Positions 42,701 through 54,483 of a stretch of 64,000 nt of DNA are shown here, in pieces. The position numbers were made by a program, and so were the translations under genes. Below the pieces are notes generated by a model, which was not told where the DNA came from, did no database searches, and was given only the letters and a program-made list of their open reading frames with translations. Within the stretch, counting starts at the first letter, position 1. Each line of letters opens with the position of its first letter. The stretch comes from Prorocentrum cordatum (lineage: Eukaryota; Sar; Dinophyceae; Prorocentrales; Prorocentraceae): positions 230,469-294,468 of the forward strand of contig CAUYUJ010014257.1 of assembly GCA_963575745.1 (NCBI GenBank). Direction: 5' to 3'.

Positions 42701-45700
42701 GCAGATCGAAAGGCTGTTTGACGTGGCTTCCTTTGGGCTGAGGGGGCGGCCATGTCAGAAATCCCTTGGTTTTGCTCGGCGAAGCCCAAGGCTTTTTGAC
42801 GTGGCCTCCTTTGGGCAGAGGGGGCGGCCGTGGCAAAAAACCCGTGGGTTTTGCTTTGCAGAACCCCGGGGCTTTTGTTGTGGCCTCCTTTGGGCTGAAG
42901 GGAAGGCCATGCCAAAAATCCTTGGGTTTTTGCCCTGCAGATCCAAAGGCTTTTTGACATGGCGCCCTTTGGGCTGAGGGGGCGGCCATGTCAAACATCC
43001 GTGGGTTTTGCATTGCAGAACCCAAGGACTTTTGACATGGCCTCCTTTGGGCTGAGGGGGCGGCCATGTAACAAGTCCGTGGGGCTTGCTTTGCAGAACC
43101 TCAGAGTTTTTGACGTGGCTTCCTTTGGGCTGAGGGGATGGCCATGTAAAAAATCATTGGGTTTTGTTCTGCAGAGCCCGAGGCGTTTTGACATGGCATC
43201 CTTTGGGCTGAGGGGGCCACCGTGTCAAAAATCCGTGGGGGCTTTTGACATGGCATCCTTTTGGGCTGAAGGGAAGGCCTTGTCACAAATCCTCTGATTT
43301 TGCTCTGCAGAGCCCACGGCTTTTTGACATGGCCTCCTTTGGGCCGTGGGGGTGGCCATGTCAAACATGCGCGGTTTTGCATTGCAGAACCCAAGGTTTT
43401 TTTTGACATGGCCTCCTTTGGGCTGAAGGGAAGGCCATGTCAAACATTCTTGGGTTTTGCTCTGCAGAGCTCAAGGCTTTTTGACATGGCCTCCTTTGGG
43501 CTGAGGAGACGGTCATGCCAAACATCTTTGGGTTTGTTTGCAGAACCCAAGGGCTTTTGACGTGGTCTCCTTTGGGCTGAAGGGAAGGCCATGCCACAAA
43601 TCATTGGGTTTTGCTCTGCAGAGCCCAAGGCTTTTTGGCATGGCCTCCTGCGGGCTGAGGGGGCGGCCATGCCAAAAATCCATGTGTTTTGCTTTGCAGA
43701 ACCCAAGGACTGTCGACATGGCCTCCTTTGGGGTGAGGGGGCGGCCATGTCAAACATCCGTGCGTTTTGCTTTGCAGAACCCAAGACTTTTTGACGTGGC
43801 CTCCTTTGGGTTGAGGGGGCGGCCGTGCCAAACACCCGTGGGTTTTGCTTTGCAGAACCCAAGGACTTTTGACATGGCCTTCTTTAGGCTGAAGGGAAGG
43901 CCATGTCAAAAATCGTTGGGTTTTGCTCGGCGAAGCCCAAGGCTTTTTGACGTGGCCTCCTTTGGGCAGAGGGGACGGCCATGTCAAAAACCCGTGGGTT
44001 TTGCATTGCAGAACCCAAGGACTTTTGACATGGCCCCCTTAGGGCTGAAGGGAGGGCCATGTCAACCATCCGTTGGTTCTGCTCTGCGGAGCCCAAGGCT
44101 TTTTGACATTCTCCTCTTTTGGGCTGAGGGGGCGGCCATGTCACAAATCCGTGGATCTTGCTTTGCAGAACAGACGGACTTTTGACATGGCCTCCTTTGG
44201 GCTGAAGGGAAGGCCATGTCACAGATCCTTGGGTTTGTCTCTTCAAAGCCCAGGGTTTTTTGACATGGCCTCCCTTGGGCTGAGGGGGCGACCGTGTCAA
44301 ACATCCGGGGGTTTTGCGTTGCAGAACCCAAGGGCTTTTGACATGGTCTCCTTTGGGCTGAAGGGAAGACCATGTCACAAGTCCTTGGGTTTTGCTCTGC
44401 AGAGCCCAAGGCTTTTTTGGCATGGCCTCCTTTTGGCTGAGGGGGCGACCATGTCAAACATCCGTGGGTTCTGCGTTGCAGAACCCAAGGACTGTCGACA
44501 TGGCCTCCTTTGGGGTGAAAGGGAAGGCCATGTAATCAGTCCTGGGGTTTTGCTCTGCAGAGCCTAAGGCTTTTTGACATGGCCTCCTTTGGGCCGGGGG
44601 GGGGGGGGGGGCGGGTATGTAAAAAGATAAGTGGGTTTTGCTGCGTGGCAGAAACCACGGACTTTTGACATGGCCTCCTTTGGGCTGAAGGGAAGGCCAT
44701 ATAAATCCTTGGGTTTTGCTCTGCAGAGCCCAAGGCTTTTTGACCTGGCCTTCTTTGGGCTGAGGGGGCGGCCGTGTAAAAAATCCGCGGGTTCTGCTGT
44801 GCAGAACCCAGGGGCTTTTGACATGGCCTCCTGTGAGCTGAAGGGAAGGCCATGCCACAAATCCGTGGGTTTTGCTCTGCAGAGCCCAAGGCTTTTTTTG
44901 CATGGCCTCCTTTGGGCTGAGGGGGCGGTCATGTAACAAATCCGTGGGCTTTGCTTTGCAGAACCCAAGGACTTTTGACATTGCCTCCTTTGGGCTGAAG
45001 GGAAGGCCATGTAAACAATCCTTGGGTTTTGCTCTGCAGGGCCCAGGTCTTTTCGACGTGGCCTCCTTTGGGCTGAGGGGGCGGCCATGTCAAACATCCG
45101 TGGGTTTTGCTTTGCAGAACCCAGGGTCTTTTGACGGGCTGGAGGGAAGGCCATGCCAAAAATCCTTGGGTCTTGTTCTGCACAGCCCAAGGCTTTCTGA
45201 CATGGCCTCCTTTGGGCAGAGGGTACGGTCATGTCAAAATTCCGTGGGTTTTGCTTTGCAGATCCCAAGGAATTTTGGCATGGCCTCCTTTGAACTGAAG
45301 GGAAGGCCATGCCAAAAATCCTTGGGTTTTGCCCTGCAGAGCCCAAGGCTTTTTGACATGGCCTCCTTTGGGCTGAGGGGGCGGCCATGTCACGAACCCG
45401 TGGGTTTTGTCTTGCAGAACCCAAGGACTGCTGACATGGCCTCCTCTGGGCTGAAGGGAAGGCCATGTCAAACATCCGTGGGTTTTGCTCTGCGGAGCCC
45501 AAGGCTGTTTGACATGGCCTCCTTTGGGCTGAGGGGGCGGTCATGTAACAAATCCGTGGGCTTTGCTTTGCAGAACCCAAGGACTTTCGACATGGCCTCC
45601 TTTGGGCTGAAGGGAAGGCCATATCAAAATTCTTTGAGTTTTGCTCTGCAGAGCCCGAGGTTTTTTGACGTGGCCTCCTTGGGGCTGAGGGGGGCGGCCA

Positions 45701-46171
45701 TGTAACGCATCCGTGGGTTTTGCTTTGCAAAGTCCAAGGGCGTTTGACATGGCCTCCTTTGGGCTGAAGGGGAGGCATTTATACATATATATATATATAG
45801 ATATATATAAAAAGTGTGGGTTTTGTTCTGCAGAGCCCAAGGCGTTTTGACGTGGCCTCCTTTGGGCAGGGGGGGCGGCCTTGCCAAGACTCCGTGGGTT
45901 TTGTTTTGCAGCACCCAAGGACTTTTGGCATGGCCTCATTTGGGCTGAAGGGAAGGCCATATAAAAAATCTGTAGGTTTTGCCCTGCAGAGCCCAAGGCT
46001 TTCTGACATGGCCTCCTTTGGGCTGAGGGGGCGGCCATGTCACAAATCCGTAGCTTTTGCCTGGCAGCACCCAAGGACTTTTGGGCGTAGCCTCCCTTGG
46101 GGGCTGAAGGGGCGGCCATGTCAAAAATCCGTGGGTTTTGCTCTGCAGAGCCCAAGGCTTTTTGACATGGC
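36725..46171. repeat. 78-bp satellite array, about 120 monomers
   Basis: Monomer period is 78 bp. Each monomer holds two inverted repeats. H1 is TTTTTGACATGGCC, about 19 bases (CTCCTTTGGGCTGAGGGG region), then GGCCATGTCAAAAA. H2 is CCTTGGGTTTTGC, TCT or TTT, then GCAGAGCCCAAGG or its GCAGAACCC variant. Two monomer types tend to alternate: one with CTCTGCAGAGC and CTGAGGGGGCGG, one with CTTTGCAGAACC and CTGAAGGGAAGG, giving a loose 156-bp higher-order unit. Because 78 is a multiple of 3, several frames on both strands stay open for 100-450 codons as 26-residue repeats; I do not call these genes. Local oddities: an (AT)n run replaces part of a monomer at 45778-45812, and a G run lies at 44596-44613. 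Confidence 0.95.
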
Positions 46172-46257
46172 CTGCTCTTTTCCCCCACATCCTGAGTGGG
46201 GTCCTTGTTTTTTTAGGACACCCTCTCCTTTTTACCTTTTTACCTTCCCACCTCCCG
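46172..46257. other. short unique spacer
   Basis: Unique DNA between the satellite array and the ATACC microsatellite; nothing recognised. Confidence 0.6.
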
Positions 46258-46612
46258 TTCCCTCTTCCTATTCCTACCATACCATACTATACCATACCAT
46301 ACAATACCGCTCCTTCTTCCTATTCCTACCATACTATACCATTCCATACAATACCATACCACACTATAGCAGACCACCGTACCTACCATACCACACCGAT
46401 ACAATACCATACAATACCTAGCACACCATACAATACCATACAATACCATACAATACCATACAATACCATACAACACCATACAATACCATACGATACCATA
46501 CAATACCATACAATACCTACACAACGATACAATACCATACCATACGATAGCATACCACCGTACCATACCTACCACACGATACAATACTATACAATACCTA
46601 CCTACCACGCTC
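46258..46612. repeat. CCATA/CAATA pentanucleotide-type microsatellite
   Basis: Repeats of ACCATACAAT and ACCATACC with regular CCATACAATA blocks at 46425-46520. Confidence 0.9.
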
Positions 46613-46635
46613 GCTCCCTCTTCTTATTCCTACCG

Positions 46636-47690
46636 CTCCAGGGAGGCCCCGCCAGAGCGAGGACAGTATTCGCGAACCATATTATTTATCAGGTTTCGTG
46701 CCCCTCCCACCCCTCCAGGGCGGCCCCGCCAGAGCGAGGACAGTATTTGCAAACCATATTATGTATCAGGTTTCGTGCCCCTCCCGGCGCTCCAGGGAGG
46801 CCCCGTCAGAGCGAGGACAGTATTCACAAACCATGTGATTTATCAGGTTTCGTGCCCCTCCCACCGCTCCAGGGGGGCCCCGCCTGAGCGAGGACAGTAT
46901 TCGCAAACCATATTATTTATCAGGTTTCGTGCCCCTCCCACCCCTCCAGGGAGGCCCCGCCAGAGCGAGGGCAGTATTCGCAAACCATATAATTTATCAG
47001 GTTTCGTGCCCCTCCCACCGCTCCAGGGAGGCCCCGCCTGAGCGAGGACAGTATCCGCAAACCATATTATTTATCAGGTTTCGTGCCCCTCCCACCTCTC
47101 CAAGGAGGCTCCGCCAGAGCGAGGACAGCATTCGCAAACCATATTATTTCTCAGGTTTCGTGCCCCTCCCACCGCTCCAGGGAGGCCCCGCCTGAGCGAG
47201 GACAGTATTCGCAAACAATATTATTTATCAGGTTTCGTGCCCCTCCCACCCCTCCAGGGAGGCCCCGCCAGAGCGAGGACAGTATTCACAAACCATATTA
47301 TTTATCAGGTTTCGTGCCCTCCCAGCGCTCCAGGGAGGCCCCGCCAGAGCGAGGACAGTATTTGCAAACCATATTATTTATCAAGTTTCGCGCCCCTCCC
47401 ACCGCTCCAGGGAGGCCCCGCCTGAGCGAGGACAGTATTCGCAAACCATATTATTTATCAGGTTTCGTGCCCCTCCCACCGCTCCAGGGAGGCCCCGCCT
47501 GAGCGAGGACAGTATTCGCAAACCATATTATTTATCAGGTTTCGTGCCCCTCCCACCGCTCCAGGGAGGCCCCGCCTGAGCGAGGACAGTATTCGCAAAC
47601 CATATTATTTATCAGGTTTCGTGCCCCTCCCACCCCTCCAGGGAGGCCCCGCCAGAGCGAGGACAGTATTCGCGAACCTTCTGCGCGGCC
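46636..47690 (+). repeat. 77-bp tandem repeat, 14 copies
   Basis: GGACAGTATT recurs at 46661, 46738, 46815, 46892 and so on to 47661 with a 77-bp step; one unit is 76 bp. Each unit holds GCTCCAGGGAGGCCCCGCC, GAGCGAGGACAGTATTCG and ATTATTTATCAGGTTTCGTG. Copies are highly similar. The unit is unrelated to the 78-bp satellite on either side. Confidence 0.95.
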
Positions 47691-47944
47691 CGCCCGCACT
47701 GCGCGCGCGAAGGCCCCCGCTCTTGCGCTGTCATTCCGATTTGCACTATTTTGGCCGCGTCGTGTACGCGAGGTGTTCCCCAAAACATTTGCCCGCACAT
47801 CGCCATCGCCAATTGCAGTCTTCGTCGCCCCCGTCACCCGGCCATCCTCGTCGACCCCTCCCCCCGCACCTCCGCCTCTTCCTCTTCCTCCTGACTAAGC
47901 CCGCGCCCTATTAAAACGCCCATGTGGGGAACTCCGTTAGCCTA
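47691..47944. other. unique GC-rich spacer
   Basis: Non-repetitive sequence between the 77-bp array and the diverged satellite block. No gene supported. Confidence 0.6.
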
Positions 47945-48775
47945 TTTTTTTTGGGGGGGGATGGCCATGTCATAACAGCCTTGGGTTTTGTTGTGCAGAA
48001 CCCAAGGGGTTTTGTCATGGCCTCCTTTGGGCTGCAGGGAAGGCCATGCCAAAAATCCATGGGTTCTGCCTTGCGGAACCCAGGGGGTTCTGACATGACC
48101 TCCTTTGGCCTGAAGGGAAGGCCACGTAGAACATATTTGGGTTCTGCCGTGCAGAACCAAAGGGGCTTTGACGTGACCTCCGTTCGACTGAAGGGAAGCC
48201 CATGTCACAACATCCTTGGGTCTTGTTTGCTCTGCAGAACCCAATGGATTTCGACATGGCCTCCTTTTGGGCTGGCGGGGCGACAATGTCAAATATCCTT
48301 GGGTTCTGCTCTGCAGAACCCAAGGTTGTTTGACATGGCCTCCTTTCGCCTGAAGGGAATGCCATGTCAAGCATCCTTGGGTTTTGCTCTGCAGAACCAA
48401 GTGGGATTTTGACATGGCCTCCTTTGGGCTGAAGGGAAAGGCTATGCCAACAATCCTTGGGCTTTGCCTGGCAGAACCCAAGGGGTTTGACATGGCTTTC
48501 TTTGGACCGAAGGGAAGGCCATGCCAAACATCCGTGGGTTGTGCCTTGCAGATCACAAGGAATTTTGGCATGGCCTCCTTTGAAGGCCGTGCCACAAATC
48601 TTCGGACATGGCCTCCTTCGGGCTGCAGGGGAAGCCGTGTCACAACTCTGCGGGCTTGGCTCTGCGCGACCCCAGGACTTTTGACATGGCCTCGTTTGGG
48701 GTGAATGGAAGGCCATGCCTTTTGGGGGGGGGGGGCTTGGCTTTGCAGGACCCAAGGGGATTTGGCATGGGGAGG
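47945..48775. repeat. diverged block of the 78-bp satellite, about 10 monomers
   Basis: Same architecture (GACATGGCCTCCTTTGGGCT, GGCCATG, GGGTTCTGC-GCAGAACCC) with many substitutions and a distinct AACCCAAGGGG variant. It reads as an older subfamily. Confidence 0.88.
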
Positions 48776-49400
48776 TGGGGGCGCCCGCGCGTTTTGGTTT
48801 GTTTTGTTTTCGCTGTTGGTTCGCGAAGTCGCGTGTTGCTCTGAAGCGTGTTTCGTTTCGGACGGCAACCGCGTCGTTTTGTTTTGTTTCGTTTTAATAC
48901 TAACCTGTGAACGCATTGTGTCGGCGTGGTTTGATTTTGATTTGTTTTAAACACGTTCTGTACTCAAACAGCGCTTGTTGCCAGCGCTGGGGAACAATAC
49001 ATATGATATCCGTAGTAGTGATACGTATGTTAAAATTATATGAGTGTCAATGTTAGTAATGCTACGAAGGATACCAATACTATGCTTAGCCGTACCAGTA
49101 GGACCAACGTTATTGACAGTATTCATACTACTAACGAGTAGTAATAATGTCTTTAATTACTAGTACTAATGATGCACATGCTTATTGCTAGCAGTAAGTA
49201 GTACGATTAATCGTACTATGAATAAAAAGAAGAAACTCAAGGAGCGTACGAGTAGTATTACTGATGGTAACCTTAGTAGTTCATAGTAATGATCGTGTTT
49301 TTATTACTACCAATAATACTCTTACTACTGCTACTACTTCTAATACTGCGACTACTAATACTAATACTAGTATTAATCGGAAGACGAATACGAATGCGGT
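48776..49400. other. TTTTG-rich DNA and degenerate AGTA/ACTA DNA
   Basis: 48785-48960 is rich in GTTTTGTTTTG. 49000-49400 is AT-rich with decayed AGTAGTA, ATACTA and ACTACTA units. No gene supported. Confidence 0.6.
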
Positions 49401-49970
49401 AAATACGAAGAAGAGGCGGATGATGATGAGGAGGAGGAGGAAGAGGAGGAGGAGGAGGAGGAAGAGCAGGAGGAGGAGGACGAGGGCGAGGACGATAACG
49501 AAGGCGATGATGACGAGGCGCACGAGGACGAGGATGATGAGGACGCGGACGAGGGCAATGAGGGGGAGAAGGAGGAGGAGGAGGTTGAGGCGGAAGAGGA
49601 AGAGGAAGAGGAGGAGGATGAGGATGAGGGGGAAGAGGATGGGGGAGGAGGAGGATGATGAGGAGGAGGAGGCTGAAGTAGGAGGAGGAGGAGGAGGATA
49701 AAGATGAGGATGAGGATGGAGGAGTTGGAGAGGAAGGAGAGGCTGAAGAGAGAGGAGGAGGAGGAAAAACAAAAAAAAAAAAAAAAAAAAAAATGAAGAG
49801 GAGGAGTTTGAAGAAGGAGGAGGAGGAGTAGGAGGAGGATGAGGAGGAGGAGGACGACGACGACGACAACCACGACCACGACCACGCTCACGATGACGAG
49901 GAAGCGGAGTAAAAGGAAGAGGACGACGATGAGGGCGTAGGAGGAGGAAGAGAACTAGGACAACGAGGGC
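49401..49970. repeat. GAG/GAT microsatellite with an A run
   Basis: Purine-rich repeats on the plus strand; an uninterrupted A run lies at about 49771-49793. Confidence 0.9.
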
Positions 49971-50421
49971 GAGGACATAGCCTGTCAAAATCGCCTCTCG
50001 GAACCCTCTTGGGGCTTTTTTGATAGGTTTTGGCACCCTTGGGCGCTCCTGGGGCCATCCTGGGCTCTCTTGGGCCGTTCTTGTGGGCCTTTTCGACCTG
50101 GAGCTCTCTTGGGCCATCTAGCTTCAGGCCTCAAGAGCGCACCGCAAGCGAAAAGATGAGAAGGCAGAAGTCAATGGTGTCCCTTAGATTTTTGAATGGG
50201 CTTCGAGACCATTTGAAGTCATCTTGCGGCCCTCGTCGGGCGTCTTGGAGTCGTGTCGGGCGTTATCTTGAGCCATCTTCAGCTGTCTCGAGCCGCCTTG
50301 GCGGCCCGCTTGAATCGTAGGAGGCCCTCTTGGAGTCATCTTGGGCGAATAAGGGCCCTGTGAGACCTCGCGACCCTCCCCAACAAAATGAACCCAGGGA
50401 TGGGAGGGGGAGGGTCCCCCT
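49971..50421. repeat. degenerate CTCTTGGGGCCATCTTGG repeat
   Basis: Loose units around TCTTGGGCCATC or CTTGGAGTCATCTTG recur from about 50000 to 50350. A similar style is found at 9880-9970. No gene supported. Confidence 0.6.
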
Positions 50422-50697
50422 TGTCGGTAGCACACAAACGAAACCACCGATGCTCGGACACACAAAGTCCCGAACAGAATATGAAATAGGATTGATTGTG
50501 ATCGATAAGATCCACTCGTAACTCGAATCAGCTCAGGGGCCCCTACGAAACAGTTTGAGTCAAAACAGGCAGCGGGCGCGCACACACCTACGCACAGCAT
50601 GCGCAGCACAGCAAGCAGCACACACACATGCACACTCTAGCAATCATTACATCATGCATAGCAAACTACATTGTAACAGATCTGTGCTTTTGACACA
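50422..50697 (-). repeat. Copia-2 3' LTR
   Basis: 276 bp. It shows eight substitutions against the 58401-58676 copy, including one each in the AACAGAAT, AACAGTTTG and CACTCTAG contexts. Confidence 0.92.
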
Positions 50698-50868
50698 GGT
50701 GAAAGAACAGAGGCTTTCAGGCCCCGATTCGTCTAAAACCTATACACGCGCTGCCATACCTAAATCAACTCAAAAAAAAACTGCACCGTTTCAACTCAGA
50801 GTTGAGAGATGTGCCCTGGTCTCCTCGCACATCGTAGGTCCCGCATATGATGACCTCCACCACGCCCT

Positions 50869-53800
50869 TCACGTCCTCGACGAGCTCGATGATCCCGTGA
50901 CCATGAACACGTCCGTAGTCGTCACAACTTGCTCGTGAATCGAACGTAACTCCTGGAATCTCGGCGTGGCCAGGTCCCTTCGATGCGTACACTGCGACTG
51001 GGTGTTCGCAGATCTCATCCTCTTTGGTTCTGGAGCGTCTCGAGCATGTTGCTGCAACTGTCGTATCTCGTTCTTCGCATTATTCAGCTGCATCTCCAAC
51101 TTGTGATTACTAGTGTTCAACGTCGTCAACCTTTTGTAAAGGATACCGAGCTCGTCGTTTCTCTCACGCAACTCCTTGTCGATGTCCATCACCTTTTTGT
51201 CATACTCTTGCAAACTCCTGCCACGTTGCTCGAAATCTGTAAACAAAGACTCCAACTCCTGTTGCAACTCTCGCACTTTCTTCGTCCTTGCCTCATGCTC
51301 GAAAATTGTCATCCGCAGCTTCCCGATCTCCTTCTCTTGGTTGCGCAGCTTAATCTGCAACTCTCCATCATCATCGTCCTTCCTGTCATCGGGCCTCTCA
51401 TTCATACTTGCTTTCATCTCTTCATTCTTCTCCTTTAGACATTTCTCATTCGCCCTTTTGAAATAACACGTCGTACACAAACAACAACCGCATAGTAATA
51501 TCATAACCAGTAACAACATCGTAAACACCGTCACGTAGATCCACTGCGTCTCATCGACGTCCACACTCGGACACGTCGCCTCCGCCTTTGTCTTGGTCGT
51601 CGTCGATGATGCCACCAAGATCGCAAGCCTCTGCGCCGTACGTGTTCCTGCCCTGGTAGCTCGAACCGTCTCGCGCTCTTCTTCTCCATCTGGTGACTGC
51701 TCAACAGCATTTGCTTCGTCAAAATCGGCTGCTGCACCATTCAACTCCTGCTCATTCTTCTCACGCTCCTTCTGACTGACCTTCTTGCCTGCTGTGAACG
51801 TGGTGTCGTACTTCAGCGCGTGTGTCATCCTTCGCAGCTTCTCCACAAATTGCTGTCGCACCTGCAACTTCGTCAAACCGTCCGCCATCTGCCGAAACGT
51901 GTTCGTCCATCTCCACACGCCACCGAACTCCCACATCTTCTCGTTCACCTGCATGATCTCGATGCCCGTCCTGCGCTCCGTCAAGCCACCAGCTGGTGCT
52001 TGAGAATTCGCCGCGTCATAAAGCGCCTTGCAGTCCGTGATGCACGGACTCCGCCCCAGCACTTGTAGCATGTCCTTGCCCGTCAGCTGCTGGTTGGGGT
52101 AGAGCATAGTGGTCAGCATCGTCTTGGCAAACTCCAGAGCGTCCACAGCGTTGGCCGCCGCCTGAGCTTCTCCTGCCAGGGAACTCCTGCAAATGCGCAC
52201 CAACTTCTTGCTCGCCCAGTCCAGAATAATCAGAAACGTCGGCTGTCCGTCGTCGATCCTCTCGTCCTCAATCGCAAATATCATATAACCTCCTTGTGAT
52301 TCACCATTCGGCCTCGTTGCCCACGAAGCGTCCCAGTATACTCCCAGACGTAGCATCTCCCACTTAGATACATATCGAATACGAATGCCCACGTCTCCGC
52401 TCGTCTTCAGGAACCGCAATGACTTGTTGGCTTCCAGCAAACTCCCCACTGTAGCCTTGCTCACGTCGCCTTGGACAAACGAAACCGTCGCCGCCGCCTG
52501 CACCATGCACTGAGATGCCGGCCACTGCATAGCTCCATTTAGTCCTCGCAGCTGGCTGATCTCCTTTGGTGTACACAAGTCGTCCGGGTGCTGTCGGCGA
52601 ACCTTCTCGATGCTTATCGGCTTGACCTTGTGGATGTACGCCTCGGCCTTGACCTCGATCTCGTTCCTAGACTGCGCCTGAGTAGTCTCCATACCGCAGA
52701 AAACAATACCATTCTGAAACTCCCATTTTCTAAACTTGAACCTCCTGCTGAGATTCTGAACTCGATTCAGGAACGTGCCCTCGTAGGCCTGCTTGTCGGT
52801 CAGGTCCGCCTCGCACTCCAGGTTCTCGCCGCCACCGATGAAGTCGTCCACGTGCAATCCCAGAACCCCGTCCAGGACGTAGTTCTGGCCGTCATCCGCC
52901 GCCCATACCAGGAACGGGTCGTCGCCTTCCGTCGCCACACGGTACGACAGAACACAACATCGGTCCAGCTGGTGTTGGAGAAATCCAATGTCGATCATGG
53001 CCTCAGTGATCGTCTGATTCCATTGCCGTGGCGCCCGAACATCTCCGAAAGCGGGCTTCAGCATCTGCAGAATTTCGTCGTCCTTCAGGTTCATCAGCTT
53101 GGCCAGCCTTCTTCGGATGTCCTTCGTCGGTCTGCTGAATATTCGCACCCCCTGTTCACGAATGTCTTTCGCCTGCAGGAACGCGCTCTTCACGTCCGCC
53201 GCGATCATCTTCCACGACTGCTGGCACAGGATGAGTAGGATGATATACCTCGCAAGCCTCGTCAGCGTCGGACTGGCCTTCTCCACATTCGTGCTCGTGA
53301 CCTCTTCCAAATGAAATCCTTGTAGAATAACTCTGGCGTTGGCCTCTCGAACTCCGTCTTTCATCTTCCACTTCAGCAGTAAACGCATGGGACATATTTC
53401 ACCAGCGTCCGCCGTGGACTCGTTGACCGCCTGCCACGCCTGGTTCTCGATCCAGGGCATCAGCGCCTTGGTCTTGGCCTCATCGAACTGCTTCCTCTCA
53501 TCCATCGTGAGCCTGACCTCCACGACCGCGTCACGCTTCGCCGCATTCGTTAAGTAGACCGTGTCTCTATCTTCGCAAAGTAGTAACAACTCGGGTATGT
53601 CGTCTTCAATATCCGTCTTAGTCTGCGTCTCCATCGGGGTGATCTTCGGCCTCTTCGTCAGTGGTCGGAGCCCGTCCAACCGCCTTGCCGCGTTGATACT
53701 CTCCAGTAGTTCGTCTCTGTCATCTGCTTTCCGCTTTTCCACGTTGACTTCTGGCTCTGCGTCTTCTGCTGCTTCTCGGCTCGTGGCCTCGAGATCGGGT

Positions 53801-54477
53801 TCGCGCTCACCGTCGTTCGTCGGTGCAGCAGCGTCCGGTCGAGACTCGCCTACCGCATCCTGCGGCTGCGCCTCTGACGGCGCCTGCGCGAGCGGCTCGG
53901 CCTCGTCGCCACTCCGCTGATCCTCGTCGGGTCGTGCCTGCTCATCTCCTGATCCTGCAACTTGTCCGTCTGTGTCCACGCCCTCGGCGTCGACGCCCAT
54001 ACTTTCAGGTCGTCCATCGTCCACGTAGTCGCCTAGGTCGCCAGGCGCATCTCCAACACAATCCTTGTACTTGATGGACCCAGTCGTATCCTTCAGCTTC
54101 TTGAGCAGCCACTCCGCCGTCGACAGAGGTAGGCCGACTTCGTCTTGTTCTTCTCTTTGTCGTCGCTCCTCTGGTAGCTCTGGCCTCAGTAACTCATGCG
54201 TCGTCCTGAGCAGCGTGTTATTGTGCACGCACCAGACCACCGATTGCCTCAACTTGTCGGGATCGTCCGTGTACTCGACCTGCGTGACCATCGCAGGCCC
54301 CTTCCAATAGCTCTTGATCAAGTCGCTCTCGCCCTTATCTCGCCTCCAGAAATACACATACTCGCCGATCTGAAACTCCTTGGCCAGCGGTCGGTTGCGA
54401 GCCGCGAGAGCCTCTCGTACAGCCCTTGACATGTTTGCTGCAAAATACGCCTTGGCTGCATCTCGCCTCCGCGACAT
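50869..54477 (-). pseudogene. Copia-2 integrase tail, RT, RNase H and C-terminal membrane/coiled-coil extension
   Basis: 1202 residues. The integrase C-terminal part is at about 1-100 (YVYFWRRDKG, WKGPAMVTQV). RT: LKWKMKDGVREANARVILQG, motif A Asp in AADVKSAF (D428), LHVDDF (D544-D545). RNase H: YWDASWATRP (D716), SSLAGEAQA, TDCKALYDAAN. RNase H would normally end the protein near residue 880. Here the chain goes on for over 300 residues: a Ser/Thr/acidic linker, a hydrophobic stretch WIYVTVFTMLLLVMILLCG starting at W979, a Cys-rich patch, then a long Glu/Lys coiled coil (about 1010-1150). The upstream TAA at 54484 is in the same frame, so this is one polyprotein with a nonsense change. The extension resembles env-like or membrane-anchoring additions of other retroelements by layout only. 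Confidence 0.8.
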
Positions 54478-54483
54478 GTTCTG

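Noticed and set aside
36725-46171. 26-residue repeat proteins (FALQNPRAFDMASFGLRGRP style) on both strands
   Set aside because: The 78-bp period is a multiple of three, so many frames stay open; open length on both strands and several phases argues against a gene. No start or domain seen.
36725-47690. CRISPR-like look of regular repeats
   Set aside because: Units are head-to-tail tandem copies without unique spacers, in a eukaryotic genome with no cas genes.
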